From: Acephala macrosclerotiorum
Lineage: Eukaryota; Ascomycota; Leotiomycetes; Helotiales; Mollisiaceae
Length of the DNA: 64,000 nucleotides
NCBI GenBank assembly: GCA_014904845.1
Contig: MU119216.1
Span: 372,001 to 436,000 of the forward strand
Direction of reading: 5' to 3'
Each line of letters begins with the position of its first letter. Positions within the stretch are counted from its first letter, which is position 1. The notes under the pieces were generated by a model. The model saw nothing but the letters and a program-made list of their open reading frames with translations, was not told where the DNA came from and ran no database searches. Shown here piece after piece: positions 48,368 through 58,413 of the stretch. The translations under genes and the position numbers were made by a program.

Positions 48368-48823
48368 CTATGCTGCTGCGTTCGCCGCTCTCTGGTCCTC
48401 CAACTTCGAATAGTAGGCGTCTCGTTTGGCGACGGCTGGAACGTGGTAGCCGTACCTACAACATGTAAGCTGAAATGTTCTCTACAACGAGATGTTGACA
48501 GAAGGGCTCTCATACCAGAAGAGGTATCCGAATGATGTGCCGAGACCTATTCCACACGTATCAGCCCGTAGCTCTACATGACGACCAACTGCCTATTCTG
48601 TCCCATCCAAGCTCTGTAGCTCCCTCCAAGATGTTTCCAACTCATTCCATGCTGTAGTTCACTCACCGAAAGCGACGCTGAGGTCAAGGACGAGCCCGCG
48701 TCGGAGCATCTAGGGGTATAAAATCAGCTCATGTTTCCCAATCTTCCGGAATGCAATTGAAATGCTGAAAATTGCTTGTAAGCATGGGAATATACATACT
48801 CCGGTAATTGGTCTGATTGCCAT
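48368..48823 (-). CDS. COX9: cytochrome c oxidase subunit VIIa
   Basis: Model complement(join(48368..48455, 48516..48546, 48667..48709, 48800..48823)), 61 residues. It reads MAIRPITG / MLRRGLVLDLSVAFG / LGTSFGYLFW / YGYHVPAVAKRDAYYSKLED and an Ala-rich end. This is the single-span Cox9/VIIa subunit of complex IV in the inner mitochondrial membrane. Introns of 60, 120 and 90 nt are all in phase; the gene is four tiny exons of 24-88 nt, which is why no long frame shows. It is divergent from TAF8, with 277 bp between the starts. Confidence 0.92.
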
Positions 48824-49100
48824 TGTGCGTGGTTTTGTGACTCTGCGGGAAAGTCCTTGATTGTGGTTCTTTGATCGTGGGAAGGAAGAGAGTTGAGGTC
48901 GGAATCGCATGATTTGAGGTGGACCTAAAGCACGTGATCCCAAAAGCGGCTTAAGCCGAACATCGCGTGCGGATTTCCTCGATCTCGAATGCGACAACAG
49001 ACCTGGCAACTCGACCAACGACTCTAAAGCCAAGAATGATTGTTCGGTCGCCTTCTTGCGCCCGCCTCTCGAATCGAAAACGCTGACTACAACATTAGCC

Positions 49101-50115
49101 ATGGCGCCCATGGAGCTTTCATCTCCTCGGAAACGAGCAACCCCCTCCAGCGATGATGGCAGCATAGAAGAGCCTCCAGGCAAGAGGATACGTTCAGAAC
49201 CCACGCTCCCGAATACCCCGCCTCCTGAAGCGACCTTAAATCATGGTGCCCAGAAGGCCAGCTTCCCAGATGACGACCCTCGCCAGCTTCTGTCTCGTTC
49301 AGTGGCTCTGACTTTAGAACATGTTGGTTTCGACTCGGCTTCACCAGAGGCTTTGGAAGCTGTCTGCTCCGAGGTCGATACTTGTCAGGATTACTGCTTT
49401 CTGTGCTCTTCTTTACATGTGCTGATTTCCATCAGATGTTGCCAAACTGCTTTCGACGGTGAACTCCTACATGCTCAACGCAAGACGATCACAACCAATA
49501 CCTCTGGACTTCAAGTATGCTCTCGCAGAATTCAATCTTCCTATGGCTTCATTAGAGCCACACCTTCGTCCTCCGATCCCGAAGGAGAAATACCTCGTCC
49601 AGCTGGAGCCTTTACCTATCGAAGAACTACCTACGGCTACCATGCATTTGGACTCGTTGCTAGGAGGCGATCTCAGCGGTGAACCGGACAAGTTGGCAAG
49701 ACCTTATGTCCCAAAGCGATTTCCTTCATTCCCAAGCAAGCACACATACAAATGGACAGAGAAAGAGTCAGCTCGAGAGACAGATCCACGAAAAATCCGA
49801 GAAGAGGCAGCAAAGGCTGCGCGTCAGGCCGAGGAAGCACTTCGGCGGTTGACCAAGGTTGCGAAGGCCGGCAAGGAGAAAGATGTCAAGGATGCTGCTA
49901 GCAAGGATCCGAAGAGCAAAGCAAGACATAATTTATGGGAGTCAACGATGGAGGATCTTCTAAGTGGGAAGGGAAATCCGAACATGATAGGAAAGCCTTC
50001 CAGTGAAGAAGATGACAGAGGATTGATTGTCAATGCGGATAGGCTCTTTTACAGAAAGGGGGCCATGGCGAGGAGAAGACAGCCGGTTGAGCTAAGACCG
50101 TCGATTGAAGGTTGA
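49101..50115 (+). CDS. TAF8: TFIID subunit TAF8
   Basis: Model join(49101..49383, 49436..50115), 320 residues; one 52-nt intron in phase 1. A Pro/Ser-rich N-terminus with a KRIR basic patch is followed by a histone-fold (bromodomain-associated type) helix set, RQLLSRSVALTLEHVGFDSASPEALEAVCSEVDTYVAKLL. The TAF8 C-terminal block follows: ALAEFNLPMASLEPHL, PPIPKEKYLVQLEPL and FPSFPSKHTYKWTEKE, then a charged helical tail. TAF8 pairs with TAF10 in the general transcription factor TFIID. The start is the first ATG; a second ATG lies three codons further on. Confidence 0.9.
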
Positions 50116-50470
50116 TATTTCACGATGGGTTGGGTATTTGCTGCATTTGAGCGAGGAGTTTGGGATTGGTCATTTCTCAATAGCATTTGCATACAGCGTT
50201 TGCCCGTGGAATCGAGCAGCTATGGTAGCACGTCTGCCACTCTAGGCTTGACAGTTATGGTGAGGGTAAACAGCCAAACCACCAGAGGCATAGTACCAAG
50301 GCTTAAGTCTTGAGTCAATGTAATATCAAGAACTTATAATACCTCTTTCTCCTTCGGTGATTCTCGCAAGACCATCCTCTAGTTGTGAGTTGCCGAATCA
50401 AAGGCCTGCGCAGCTATAGCCCATGCCCTGTGTCTGAATATCAGACGCTCAAAGCAAACCACCAGTCCGC
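50116..50470. other. intergenic region
   Basis: 355 bp between the convergent TAF8 and SOM1 ends; no gene seen. Confidence 0.5.
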
Positions 50471-50796
50471 TCAACCCACCTTCCGCCCCTCCCAAGCCGT
50501 TGTCTCTACCATAAAAGTCCCATTTCGATCCTGGCATCTGGAAACGGCTCAGCAACTCTCGCCGAATTTCCTCCATCCAAAAGGACTCACTTTCGAAACC
50601 ACCTCTGCACCGGCCAACACCTCGTGACGCTCTCTCTACTCCTCGGCTCTTCCACCTCACAAACATACTGCAACATCTCCATCAACTCACACCCCTTCAA
50701 ATCACCATTGAAGCCTTTCCGCCTGGTGCTTTTGGCGTTTATCTGGGTCCGGTAGGGGAGCTCATGAGCTGGGAACGTCTCGATTGGTGGTGCCAT
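50471..50796 (-). CDS. SOM1: mitochondrial inner membrane peptidase complex subunit Som1
   Basis: Model complement(join(50471..50537, 50591..50796)), 90 residues; one 53-nt intron in phase 2. The Cys pattern and context GCELMEMLQYVCEV ... RCWPVQRWFRKC, preceded by TFPAHELPYRTQINAKSTRR, match the Som1 family. Som1 assists the inner membrane peptidase (Imp1/Imp2) in the mitochondrial intermembrane space. Start: ATG of MAPPIETFP. The predicted end (TAWEGRKVG) is at the next stop; one more short exon cannot be excluded. Only 82 bp separate it from the divergent gene on the plus strand. Confidence 0.85.
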
Positions 50797-50878
50797 GATT
50801 TGAGATTGTTGATTTGAGCTTGAAGTATCTGGGGGAGAAGATTGTCTCAACGCGGTTTGGACAACGAAGGAGGGCAAA

Positions 50879-51640
50879 ATGACGACGTTCGGGTCTTCGA
50901 CTGAGTTGTTTGGTATCAGTCTTTTGAGAGGATGTGCTGCTGAGGAAGAGAGCTTGGAAGATGTACGTCTATTTCTCTGTCTCACCATTTCTTATCGATA
51001 AGATCGTCTCTTTTCTCAATATCCCTTCTTCCCTTGAACATTCTCCTTCCTATCTCCAAACATGTAAGAAACCAACATTTCCCAGCTCCTCAAATCCTTC
51101 CGCCAAACATCCATCCACAATCCCTCCAAAACGGGAATCCGCACCCTCGACACCGTCTGGTCCCACCACGGCGGAAAACTCTCCATCACAGGCCGCGGCC
51201 TCCCCTTCCTCTACCATCTCCTAGCTTCCCTTCTCACAGACCTTCATGGCACAATCGCACTGCTCGACCTCACAGGTCGTTTCTCACCTTCTCACCTCTC
51301 TGTCCCGTTCTCTGAACTGCAACACATCCATGTCTTCCGTCCCACGCCTTCAAATCTGAAAGTCACGTTGGAAAGTGTGGAGAGGTATATGTTGTATGGT
51401 GAGCATGGGAGTAAAGGTAGGGAATGGGTTGGTACAGTAGTTCTTGGTGGAACGGGAGGGGATATCAATTTTGGGTGGAGGGGGTGGTTGAGGGTTGAGA
51501 GGGTGGAGGTGGGGAAGTTTAGGGAGGGGCTTGGGGTTGAGGAGGTTTGGGGGGAGAAGGGGATGAGGGAGAGGCAGGGGGTTGTGGATCAGACGGGGTG
51601 GAAGGCTGAGTGTGAGTTTGGGGAGTATTGCTGGAAGTGA
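50879..51640 (+). CDS. hypothetical protein, two exons, 212 residues
   Basis: Model join(50879..50962, 51086..51640); one 123-nt intron in phase 0. MTTFGSSTELFGISLLRGC leads into GIRTLDTVWSHHGGKLSITG, LPFLYHLLASLLTDLHGTIALLDLTGRF, LQHIHVFRPTPSNLKVTLES and a Trp/Arg/Gly-rich end. The pattern (alternating hydrophobic strands, a GTIALLD strand, then HVFRP) recalls a RecA-type core without Walker A, as in some Rad51-paralogue-like proteins. That is only an impression. It shares an 82-bp promoter with SOM1. The last 40 bp are repeated, slightly diverged, 100 bp downstream. Confidence 0.65.
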
Positions 51641-51800
51641 ACATGCATGGCATGAAAGTTGCTTCTTGACCAGGCGGGGAAAGGCGGCTTAGAAGTGATG
51701 GAAGGTCGAGTGTGAGTTTGGAGATCATTGCTGGAAGTGAAATGGAATCCTTTGCGGCACCTAGAGAGCTGCTTCTTCATCAGTCGGGGGAAGGCGGATC
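51601..51800. repeat. diverged tandem duplication of a gene 3' end
   Basis: 51601-51640 (the last codons of the preceding gene) recurs at 51701-51740 with few changes, ending in the same CTGGAAGTGA. The following TTGCTTCTTGACCAGGCGGG (from 51660) recurs as TGCTTCTTCATCAGTCGGGG (from 51770). Confidence 0.75.
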
Positions 51801-53326
51801 AGATGGTGCAGTTGCCATGATCAAGAAGTTGAGTGGTCCTTCTTTAGGACGTTCTTCATGCCCGGGGACAATGGCGAGACCACACAACCGTAGCTTTGAT
51901 GATAGCCGACAGTACTCTCAAACAGAGACATAATGTATAACCCAAATAGTAACGAATTCATTGTGTAACTTGAAAAGACAAGGCCAATTGAGATTGCCGA
52001 GTCAGTTCCGGCAAATTCGGCATGAAAGGTCTCTTGAAGAGGCAGTTGCGATGGTGTTGATGATTGGTGTAGAAGTACGGCGAGGCTTGTAAAGTGATTG
52101 GGTTTCTTTCTCTTCTTTCAGACATTCCGCTTCCCGTGCTCTGTATGGTTCACGCATCAGCTCTTCAAGGGTTGATAAACCTTGGGCAATCCAACATCCT
52201 AAAGAGTCGTAGGCATCTTTTGGAAGCAATTATCTGATATTCGATCGCCCAGTTACAGATATGCCCGACTTAACTGCACCTCTGACAGATGTAGCTAATC
52301 AGATCTAGCAGGGCCGATGAAACGTTATTATTAGCAGAAGATGCTGCAAGCTGCCGGTATGATCTTCAAATGGAATTCGACATCCGTCACATCAGGGTCC
52401 GATCTGCACCTCCTCCTCCCACTTTCGAGCCACTCTTCTCTCCACCCAAAATTCGCAATCGTTGATCACTTCAGGCTTGCAGCGGGCATCGAACTTGCAT
52501 GCAGCACAATCACCTTTACACCGCAACACCCCTCCAAACACCAATCACCACACGGTCTTTCAACTCCTCCAGAAGAGCCGGTCGGCTGCGGCTTGCGGCG
52601 TTCAACCCGTGCATAGAGATGCAAAGAGCACGCGGCCATTCGTTGGCGCTGCATGCATATTTTCAAGGTTGAGCGTACATGCATTTGCAGAGTTTCAACG
52701 GTCCAAATTTTTTGAAGTTCCAACCACCCTTCCAGGATTTAGACGGATTTTCCCGAGCAAGCCAATCACACCCCGTAAAATTCCTGTTAAATGGTTGTTT
52801 TGGGCCATTATTTCATGTATTAACTTACTTGCTCCTAATTCCGCATCCCCTCGCTCCCCTCATAGTGCAGTGCTTCCATTATTCCCGGTCACTGCCGTTG
52901 GAGCACTCTTGACTTTCTTCCTTTCTTCCTCCGTTCAGACTTTTCGACCCTGGCCAACCTGACTTCCTATCATGTATTCCTCCTTCTGCAGCGACCATGA
53001 ACACGCTGCAGATGTCTGTTAAACATCGGGACTTTGGTTCAGACTGCATATCACTGCCGGCAACTTACAGAATCTCATAGCCATGCGGTGTCACTGCGGT
53101 TTTGCTTCTTCACGAATTGGCGGCTGTTTTCACCCTGCGAAAACATATACAATAATACCAGGTTGGAATTGACATATTGGTGAGCACGGAATATTCTTGA
53201 ATCTCAAGTCGCGTGGGCCAAAGCATTTCTTCAGAAAACATGCCTACCTCGCCAGCGCCGTGGAAATTCTCTCTTATGATCGCACATTGACAGAGTTGCT
53301 GATGTTATCTCTTCAGTCTACCTAAA
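51801..53326. other. 1.5-kb intergenic region
   Basis: No gene seen; frames up to 166 codons (52462-52962) lack ATG context, motifs and conserved composition. The right end is the promoter of the fusion gene. Confidence 0.45.
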
Positions 53327-56218
53327 ATGTTCGAAATCGACGAGAATAATCTACCTTTTATACGCACGCGACAGGCGCTCCTCCTCCTCGATCTTCAAAA
53401 CGACTTCATTTCGACTGGTGGGATTCTGCCTGTGGAGCAGCCACCAGACTTTCTGGACAGGACCTTGAAGCTGCTGCCGGATTTCCGAACATCCGGGAAC
53501 ATTATATGGGTCCGCAGCGTCTTCGAGGCATCGCGGCCGATCAATGAACCTGTTGGCGACTGTGAGAGTGTCATCACAGACAATGAGCTGGATCCCAAGC
53601 ATCGAGGCGGGGACGCACACCTCAAACTCCAAATCAAACCTTCGCAGAGGCTAATAGAGCGACATCAAAGGATATCTGAAGCCAACGGGACTGGCTTGGA
53701 GGCTGATCTTGCGCTCGAGGCGGAAGAAGATGAGGAGGAAGAGATGGAATTTGAGGAAACATATTTGACCCTGCGACCGAAACAATTGCCACAGGCAGTG
53801 CTGCCAACTTCTCCAGGATCGAACTTCTCGCAGGCAGCGATTATGAAAATTGATGGAAAGAGGGACTTGATATTTCAGAAGAGCTGGTACTCAGCATTTA
53901 AAGATGGAAGTTTGGTGCAAATCTTGCGCGCCAAATTTGTAACGGAAATATACCTCTGCGGTGCTTTGACGAATATAAGTGTTTTTGCGACAGCAATGGA
54001 TGCTGCGCGACATGGCTACGCAATTACAATAGTGGAGGATTGCTTAGGGTATAGGAGTAAAGCCAGACACGACGAGGCCCTCCGAAGACTTGTAGAGTTC
54101 GCTGGCTGCGACATAATAAGCAGTGAAGAGCTCATTGCAGACTTGCGACAAAAAGCGAGAAAGCATCAAACACCTCCTAGAAATCAACATCAACAACGAC
54201 CACAACCCAAAGGCAGAGGAAGTAGCAGTACCGGCATCGAGAATTTAATGGCAAGTCTGGCTTTGAGACCCCCTGACAGGAAGGCCACTTCTAGTGGACT
54301 ACCTGCTGATGTGGCTGCTGCAACCGGAACTGCAGGAGGTGCCAGTTCGGAGTCACTGTCGAAATCAAGCGAGGCTGCATCGGAATCTACGCTAAAGGCA
54401 GCTGATGTTGACGGCAAAAAAAGAGAAAGAGTCAGAACCAAAATAAAATCTCGACGCCGTCACTCCAAGTCTGCTCCAAAAGAATCTGGAGAGGGATCCT
54501 CAATTGCCAAAGCACCTCCGTCACCAATATCTTCGACTTTACTTGCAGCGACACAAGCGCTCGAGAAACTTCCAAATTCGTTCTTGTCGGAACACGAGCA
54601 ACCTGTCAAAGCTGCAACGTCTCTTCTTCCAGAACGCTTAAGTCCCGAAGAAACCACAATTCGACCAGATGATCTCGGCATTGATACCATTCCGTCTTCA
54701 ATGGCGCCATCTATAAAAAGTAGCGTGACGAGCGAGGCTGCCCCGATAGCATACTGCGAAGGGGATACTACAGTCATCTACAATCTTCTCGATGATGATG
54801 TTGCGGAAGGGATATTCGAAAAGCTTCGTGATGAAGTTCGTTGGCAGAAGATGTCACACCAAGGTGGTGATGTCCCACGCCTGGTCGCTGTTCAAGGGCA
54901 AATCAATGAGGACGGAAGCATTCCAATATATCGACACCCAGCAGACGAGTCACCATCACTACTTCCTTTCTCTCCAACAGTCTCACTTATACGGAAGGAA
55001 GCCGAGAAGAAGCTTGGCCACGCCGTCAATCATGTCTTGATTCAGTTCTACCGAGATGGAAATGACCACATCACAGAACATAGCGACAAGACTCTTGATA
55101 TTGTCCGAGATACGTTTATCTGTAATGTGAGCCTTGGATCTAAGAGGACGATGACTTTCCGCACCAAGAGGCTTCTGAAGGGTACCGAGGAACGAGAAAC
55201 CGAAGCAGGGAAACCGCGACAAGTACAAAAGGTTCCACTTCCTCATAACTCCATGGCGAAAGTGGGCCTCCGCACGAACGAAAAATGGTTGCATGCGATC
55301 CGACCGGACAAACGAATGGCTTGGGAAAAGTCTCCTGAAGAGCTAGCTTACGATTGTGGGCGCATTTCTCTGACGTTCAGACTGATTGGAACGTTCCTCA
55401 GTAAAGACCAACAGAAGATATGGGGCCAAGGAGCTGTTTCCAAATCAAAAGACACAGCTGGAGCTATCATAAATGGTGACGCACATCAATCAGAGATGTT
55501 GATCAGAGCATTCAGCAAGGAGAATAACTCCTCCGACTTTGACTGGGAAGGAGTGTATGGTCCAGGTTTTGACGTCCTCCACATCTCAAACTGGCCGAAA
55601 CTTGTTCTATCTGGGGATTTCGTCGCCGACCTTAGGGTAAAGTTCATGCTTTCCGAATTCGGCATCACCTGGGCGGAAGCAGGATCCGCCCCATTCAACT
55701 GGAAAGACGATCATTCTCCCAAAGCCGCAACAACTGCTGTTGAAACTCCAGTCAAGTTTACAGACAACGATCCAAACCAATCAACAGTAGTCGGAGATGT
55801 GGCAATAATGCTCTACCTCGACTCCGTCTATGGAACCAAAACTAAGAACAACGGGCCCGATCTCGCACGACAATTCACACGTCTCCAACAAGCTGGAGAA
55901 TTACTCAAGAAATGGAGATCAACGCCTTTCAACCTCGAGAAATTCCGAGAGGAGCTGCAAATCTGGGAGACTTTTGCAGGTGAAGGACCTTATATTGCTA
56001 GAATAGCCATCTCTCTTGCAGATTTCGCATTCTTCCCAGTTCTGGAAGAGATACGGAAAGATTGGAGCAACATTGAGGGATTCGATAATCTTATGACCTA
56101 TTACCGCACTATGAGAGATCGTGAGACGGCTGTTAAGATTCTGGGCCCTCGGGAGGATGCCGTTGATTTGTTGGCTGAGAAAACAAAGGAATTGTCAGTT
56201 GGGAACACTAAAGCTTAG
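53327..56218 (+). CDS. isochorismatase-like / AlkB-like dioxygenase / GST-like fusion protein
   Basis: One exon, 963 residues. Residues about 15-275 form an isochorismatase-type hydrolase: LLLLDLQNDF (Asp22), FQKSWYSAF (Lys185), CGALTNISVFATAMDAARHG. The usual nucleophile Cys (TNxCV) is Ser218 here. A disordered Ser/Pro/Lys linker spans about 276-470. Residues about 485-700 are an AlkB-type Fe(II)/2-oxoglutarate dioxygenase: NHVLIQFYRDGNDHITEHSDKTLD (His585, Asp587), WLHAI (His656), RISLTFR (Arg679, Arg685). The C-terminal part, about 740-950, looks like a glutathione S-transferase-like helical domain (LARQFTRLQQAGELLKKW, ISLADFAFFPVLEEIRKDW). There is no targeting signal. Function is unknown; nucleic-acid or protein demethylation is the obvious guess for the AlkB part. 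Confidence 0.88.
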   Translation: MFEIDENNLPFIRTRQALLLLDLQNDFISTGGILPVEQPPDFLDRTLKLLPDFRTSGNIIWVRSVFEASRPINEPVGDCESVITDNELDPKHRGGDAHLKLQIKPSQRLIERHQRISEANGTGLEADLALEAEEDEEEEMEFEETYLTLRPKQLPQAVLPTSPGSNFSQAAIMKIDGKRDLIFQKSWYSAFKDGSLVQILRAKFVTEIYLCGALTNISVFATAMDAARHGYAITIVEDCLGYRSKARHDEALRRLVEFAGCDIISSEELIADLRQKARKHQTPPRNQHQQRPQPKGRGSSSTGIENLMASLALRPPDRKATSSGLPADVAAATGTAGGASSESLSKSSEAASESTLKAADVDGKKRERVRTKIKSRRRHSKSAPKESGEGSSIAKAPPSPISSTLLAATQALEKLPNSFLSEHEQPVKAATSLLPERLSPEETTIRPDDLGIDTIPSSMAPSIKSSVTSEAAPIAYCEGDTTVIYNLLDDDVAEGIFEKLRDEVRWQKMSHQGGDVPRLVAVQGQINEDGSIPIYRHPADESPSLLPFSPTVSLIRKEAEKKLGHAVNHVLIQFYRDGNDHITEHSDKTLDIVRDTFICNVSLGSKRTMTFRTKRLLKGTEERETEAGKPRQVQKVPLPHNSMAKVGLRTNEKWLHAIRPDKRMAWEKSPEELAYDCGRISLTFRLIGTFLSKDQQKIWGQGAVSKSKDTAGAIINGDAHQSEMLIRAFSKENNSSDFDWEGVYGPGFDVLHISNWPKLVLSGDFVADLRVKFMLSEFGITWAEAGSAPFNWKDDHSPKAATTAVETPVKFTDNDPNQSTVVGDVAIMLYLDSVYGTKTKNNGPDLARQFTRLQQAGELLKKWRSTPFNLEKFREELQIWETFAGEGPYIARIAISLADFAFFPVLEEIRKDWSNIEGFDNLMTYYRTMRDRETAVKILGPREDAVDLLAEKTKELSVGNTKA

Positions 56219-57058
56219 ACATGAACGTCATGCAAAGGCATAGCACGAGACTTTGGGTCATCATGATTTGGAAGGAAAGGAAAGGGGATCACGAGGCATA
56301 TGAAAACGGCGAAACAAGAGGCTTGAATATTTGGAAAAGGATATTAGACCTTCTGGGATTTGCTTCTTATTCTGTTTAGGCATGGAGTGGTAGGCTTCTA
56401 CGGATTTCGAGGGACAGAACCTCAGCTTCCGGCTTTAGGCATTTTCTGCGTGAGTTTATGATGAATGGGTAGATTTTGGAGAATTGCCTTATCTAGTGGC
56501 TTCAAGTAATGATACGAGAACGTCCTTCCGCAAACAGAACAATGATGCTGCTCGTGTCGACAATCTGAGACTCCTCCCTTACGTGCCATTTAGGGCTTAC
56601 AAGGTAGATACAGAGACCAGGCTTCTATATAAATACGGAAGGCAACAAGCCTTTGCAGTATGCCTTCCCGTATTCCCGATCGCCTCGTCACTTGAGGCGG
56701 AGACATCTCCGGAAGCTCCAGGCTACAGTACAGTCATAACCCCAAGATTTGCCTCAGGCTGATTACTACGTGCAAAAGCTCGTCTGTTCATTTAAGGGGT
56801 ATGAAGTCAAACAAACGAGGTCTGACTCTCGACTACAATTTACATATGTGACAGGCGAAAATGGAGATTTCTTCCTGCAGGAGCAGAGACCATTAAAAGC
56901 AAATAACCCCCGCCCACAAGTTTGATTTGACCAGCACAGTTGATATCAAGCCTTGTAACGCCCCCCAAGCAAGTCTGCAAGAACCCTCCAATAACTCCCC
57001 CATGTCCCCCGCCCAGCCGAGCCTAAAATGCACAAAAAGAGAAAGGTGACAGAATGAT
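56219..57058. other. intergenic region with a strong hairpin
   Basis: 840 bp between convergent genes. ATACGGAAGGCA (56634-56645) and TGCCTTCCCGTAT (56660-56672) form a 12-bp stem with one bulge. A 92-codon frame across it is not believed. Confidence 0.5.
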
Positions 57059-58361
57059 TTACATCGGGAGAGGAGAAGGAGAGGCGAATCCCATCCCTTG
57101 GTTGTTGGTCATTTGCGCCGGTGGAGCTTGTTGAGGAGGACCTTGGGGAAGAGCATGAACGCCGACAATGCTTTGGAGAGTTTGGACTTGTCGGGATAGC
57201 TCGTTCATGTGTTGGCTTTGTTGCTCGGCTTGTCTCTTCAGGGTCTCGTTCTCCTTGCGGAGCTTTGCGACTTCTTGACGGAGGTCGGGGCTTTCAGCTG
57301 TTGTTCGCTTTCGCTTCATGCCTGCTCGCTCACTTGTCTCTTCTTCGGTCTCGGCTCCATCTTGGATCTCGCCTGCTCCATCGGTATGAACTCGTCGGAG
57401 ATGCTCGTTCAAGTTTTCTTGGCGCGAGAATCCCTTTCCGGAGTAACGCTTGCAGTTTGGGTGTGGGCAGTTAAGTTGCTTTCGAGGACCTCCGTGCAGA
57501 TTATGAACTTCTCGCTGATGTCGCAAAAGACCACCGGAATAAGTAAAGCCTGGAAGCTTTTCGCAGCCTTCAGCAGGACACTTGTAAGGTCGGTCGTGTT
57601 TATCCATATGCTAGTTCCAAAATCAGCCGCAAATCATTCAAAGCAAGTACACAAACATACCTTAGACCACTCGCATTTCCTATTGAAAGAGCGAATCTCC
57701 TCTGTGCATCCAGCCCAAGTGCATACAAATCGTCCATCATCTCCTTTCGTAACCTCTCGATCTGGCTTTGGGATAGGCTTTGATCTGCCAGGACTTGGCG
57801 CGTCAGATTCTTCCTTCTGTGGCAACTCTGGCATCTCTTCACCGATGTTCAACGCCGTCGCCGCATCGATGTTTTGATGGCCATAGGGATTCTCGCCCAT
57901 CGGTGGAGGACTCGGATATCTTTGCATGTTGTCGTCTTGCTGCTCGTGGGGATCATGTTGCATCAATGCACTTTGTGGGTATTCAACGGGATAGTTTCGC
58001 GACTCGTACGACAGCGACATGGTGGTTGGGTTCGAGGTGTAGAAGTTCGGAGGGTAGTCGGATTGGAAGGCAGAATAGTATCGGGGTACTTGGTCAGGGT
58101 AGTGGTGATATTGATTACGACGATCGGTGTCATTCAGTCTCGAGAGTTGATGATGGGTGCTCGTCGGCTCAAGAGGCTTAGCACCTAGAGTGAAAACGGG
58201 TAAGCGCGAATTTCGTGTTTTCAGCCACCATAGCCACAGCTTCCATCAGCATTAACGAGCGAGCAGGTGGTCATACCATTATTATATGTACTTGCACTTT
58301 CTGAGAAATCTCCAGGCAAGGCTGCATAGTTACTGAAGTCCTCAGCAGAGCTGTCCGCCAT
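57059..58361 (-). CDS. C2H2 zinc-finger transcription factor
   Basis: Model complement(join(57059..57610, 57661..58184, 58277..58361)), 386 residues; introns 50 and 92 nt, in phase. A Tyr/Pro/Gln-rich N-terminal half (HYPDQVPRYYSAFQSDYP, possible activation region) precedes at least three C2H2 fingers: FVCTWAGCTEEIRSFNRKCEWSKHMDKH, YKCPAEGCEKLPGFTYSGGLLRHQREVH and LNCPHPNCKRYSGKGFSRQENLNEHLRRVH. A basic stretch (RAGMKRKR), a leucine-heptad helix (LRQEVAKLRKENETLKRQAEQ) and a Pro/Gln tail follow. Probably nuclear and possibly dimeric. An upstream exon could join in frame (CGC A/TC ATG), so the true start might be further up; the first ATG of this exon is used. Confidence 0.85.
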
Positions 58362-58413
58362 GACTATTAAATATTAGCTATTTTTAGGTAGAATCCGTCA
58401 CATGATTAATGAC

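Noticed and set aside
52462..52962. 166-codon plus-strand frame
   Set aside because: Ser/Pro/Phe-rich without domain or signal peptide; sits in the promoter side of the fusion gene.
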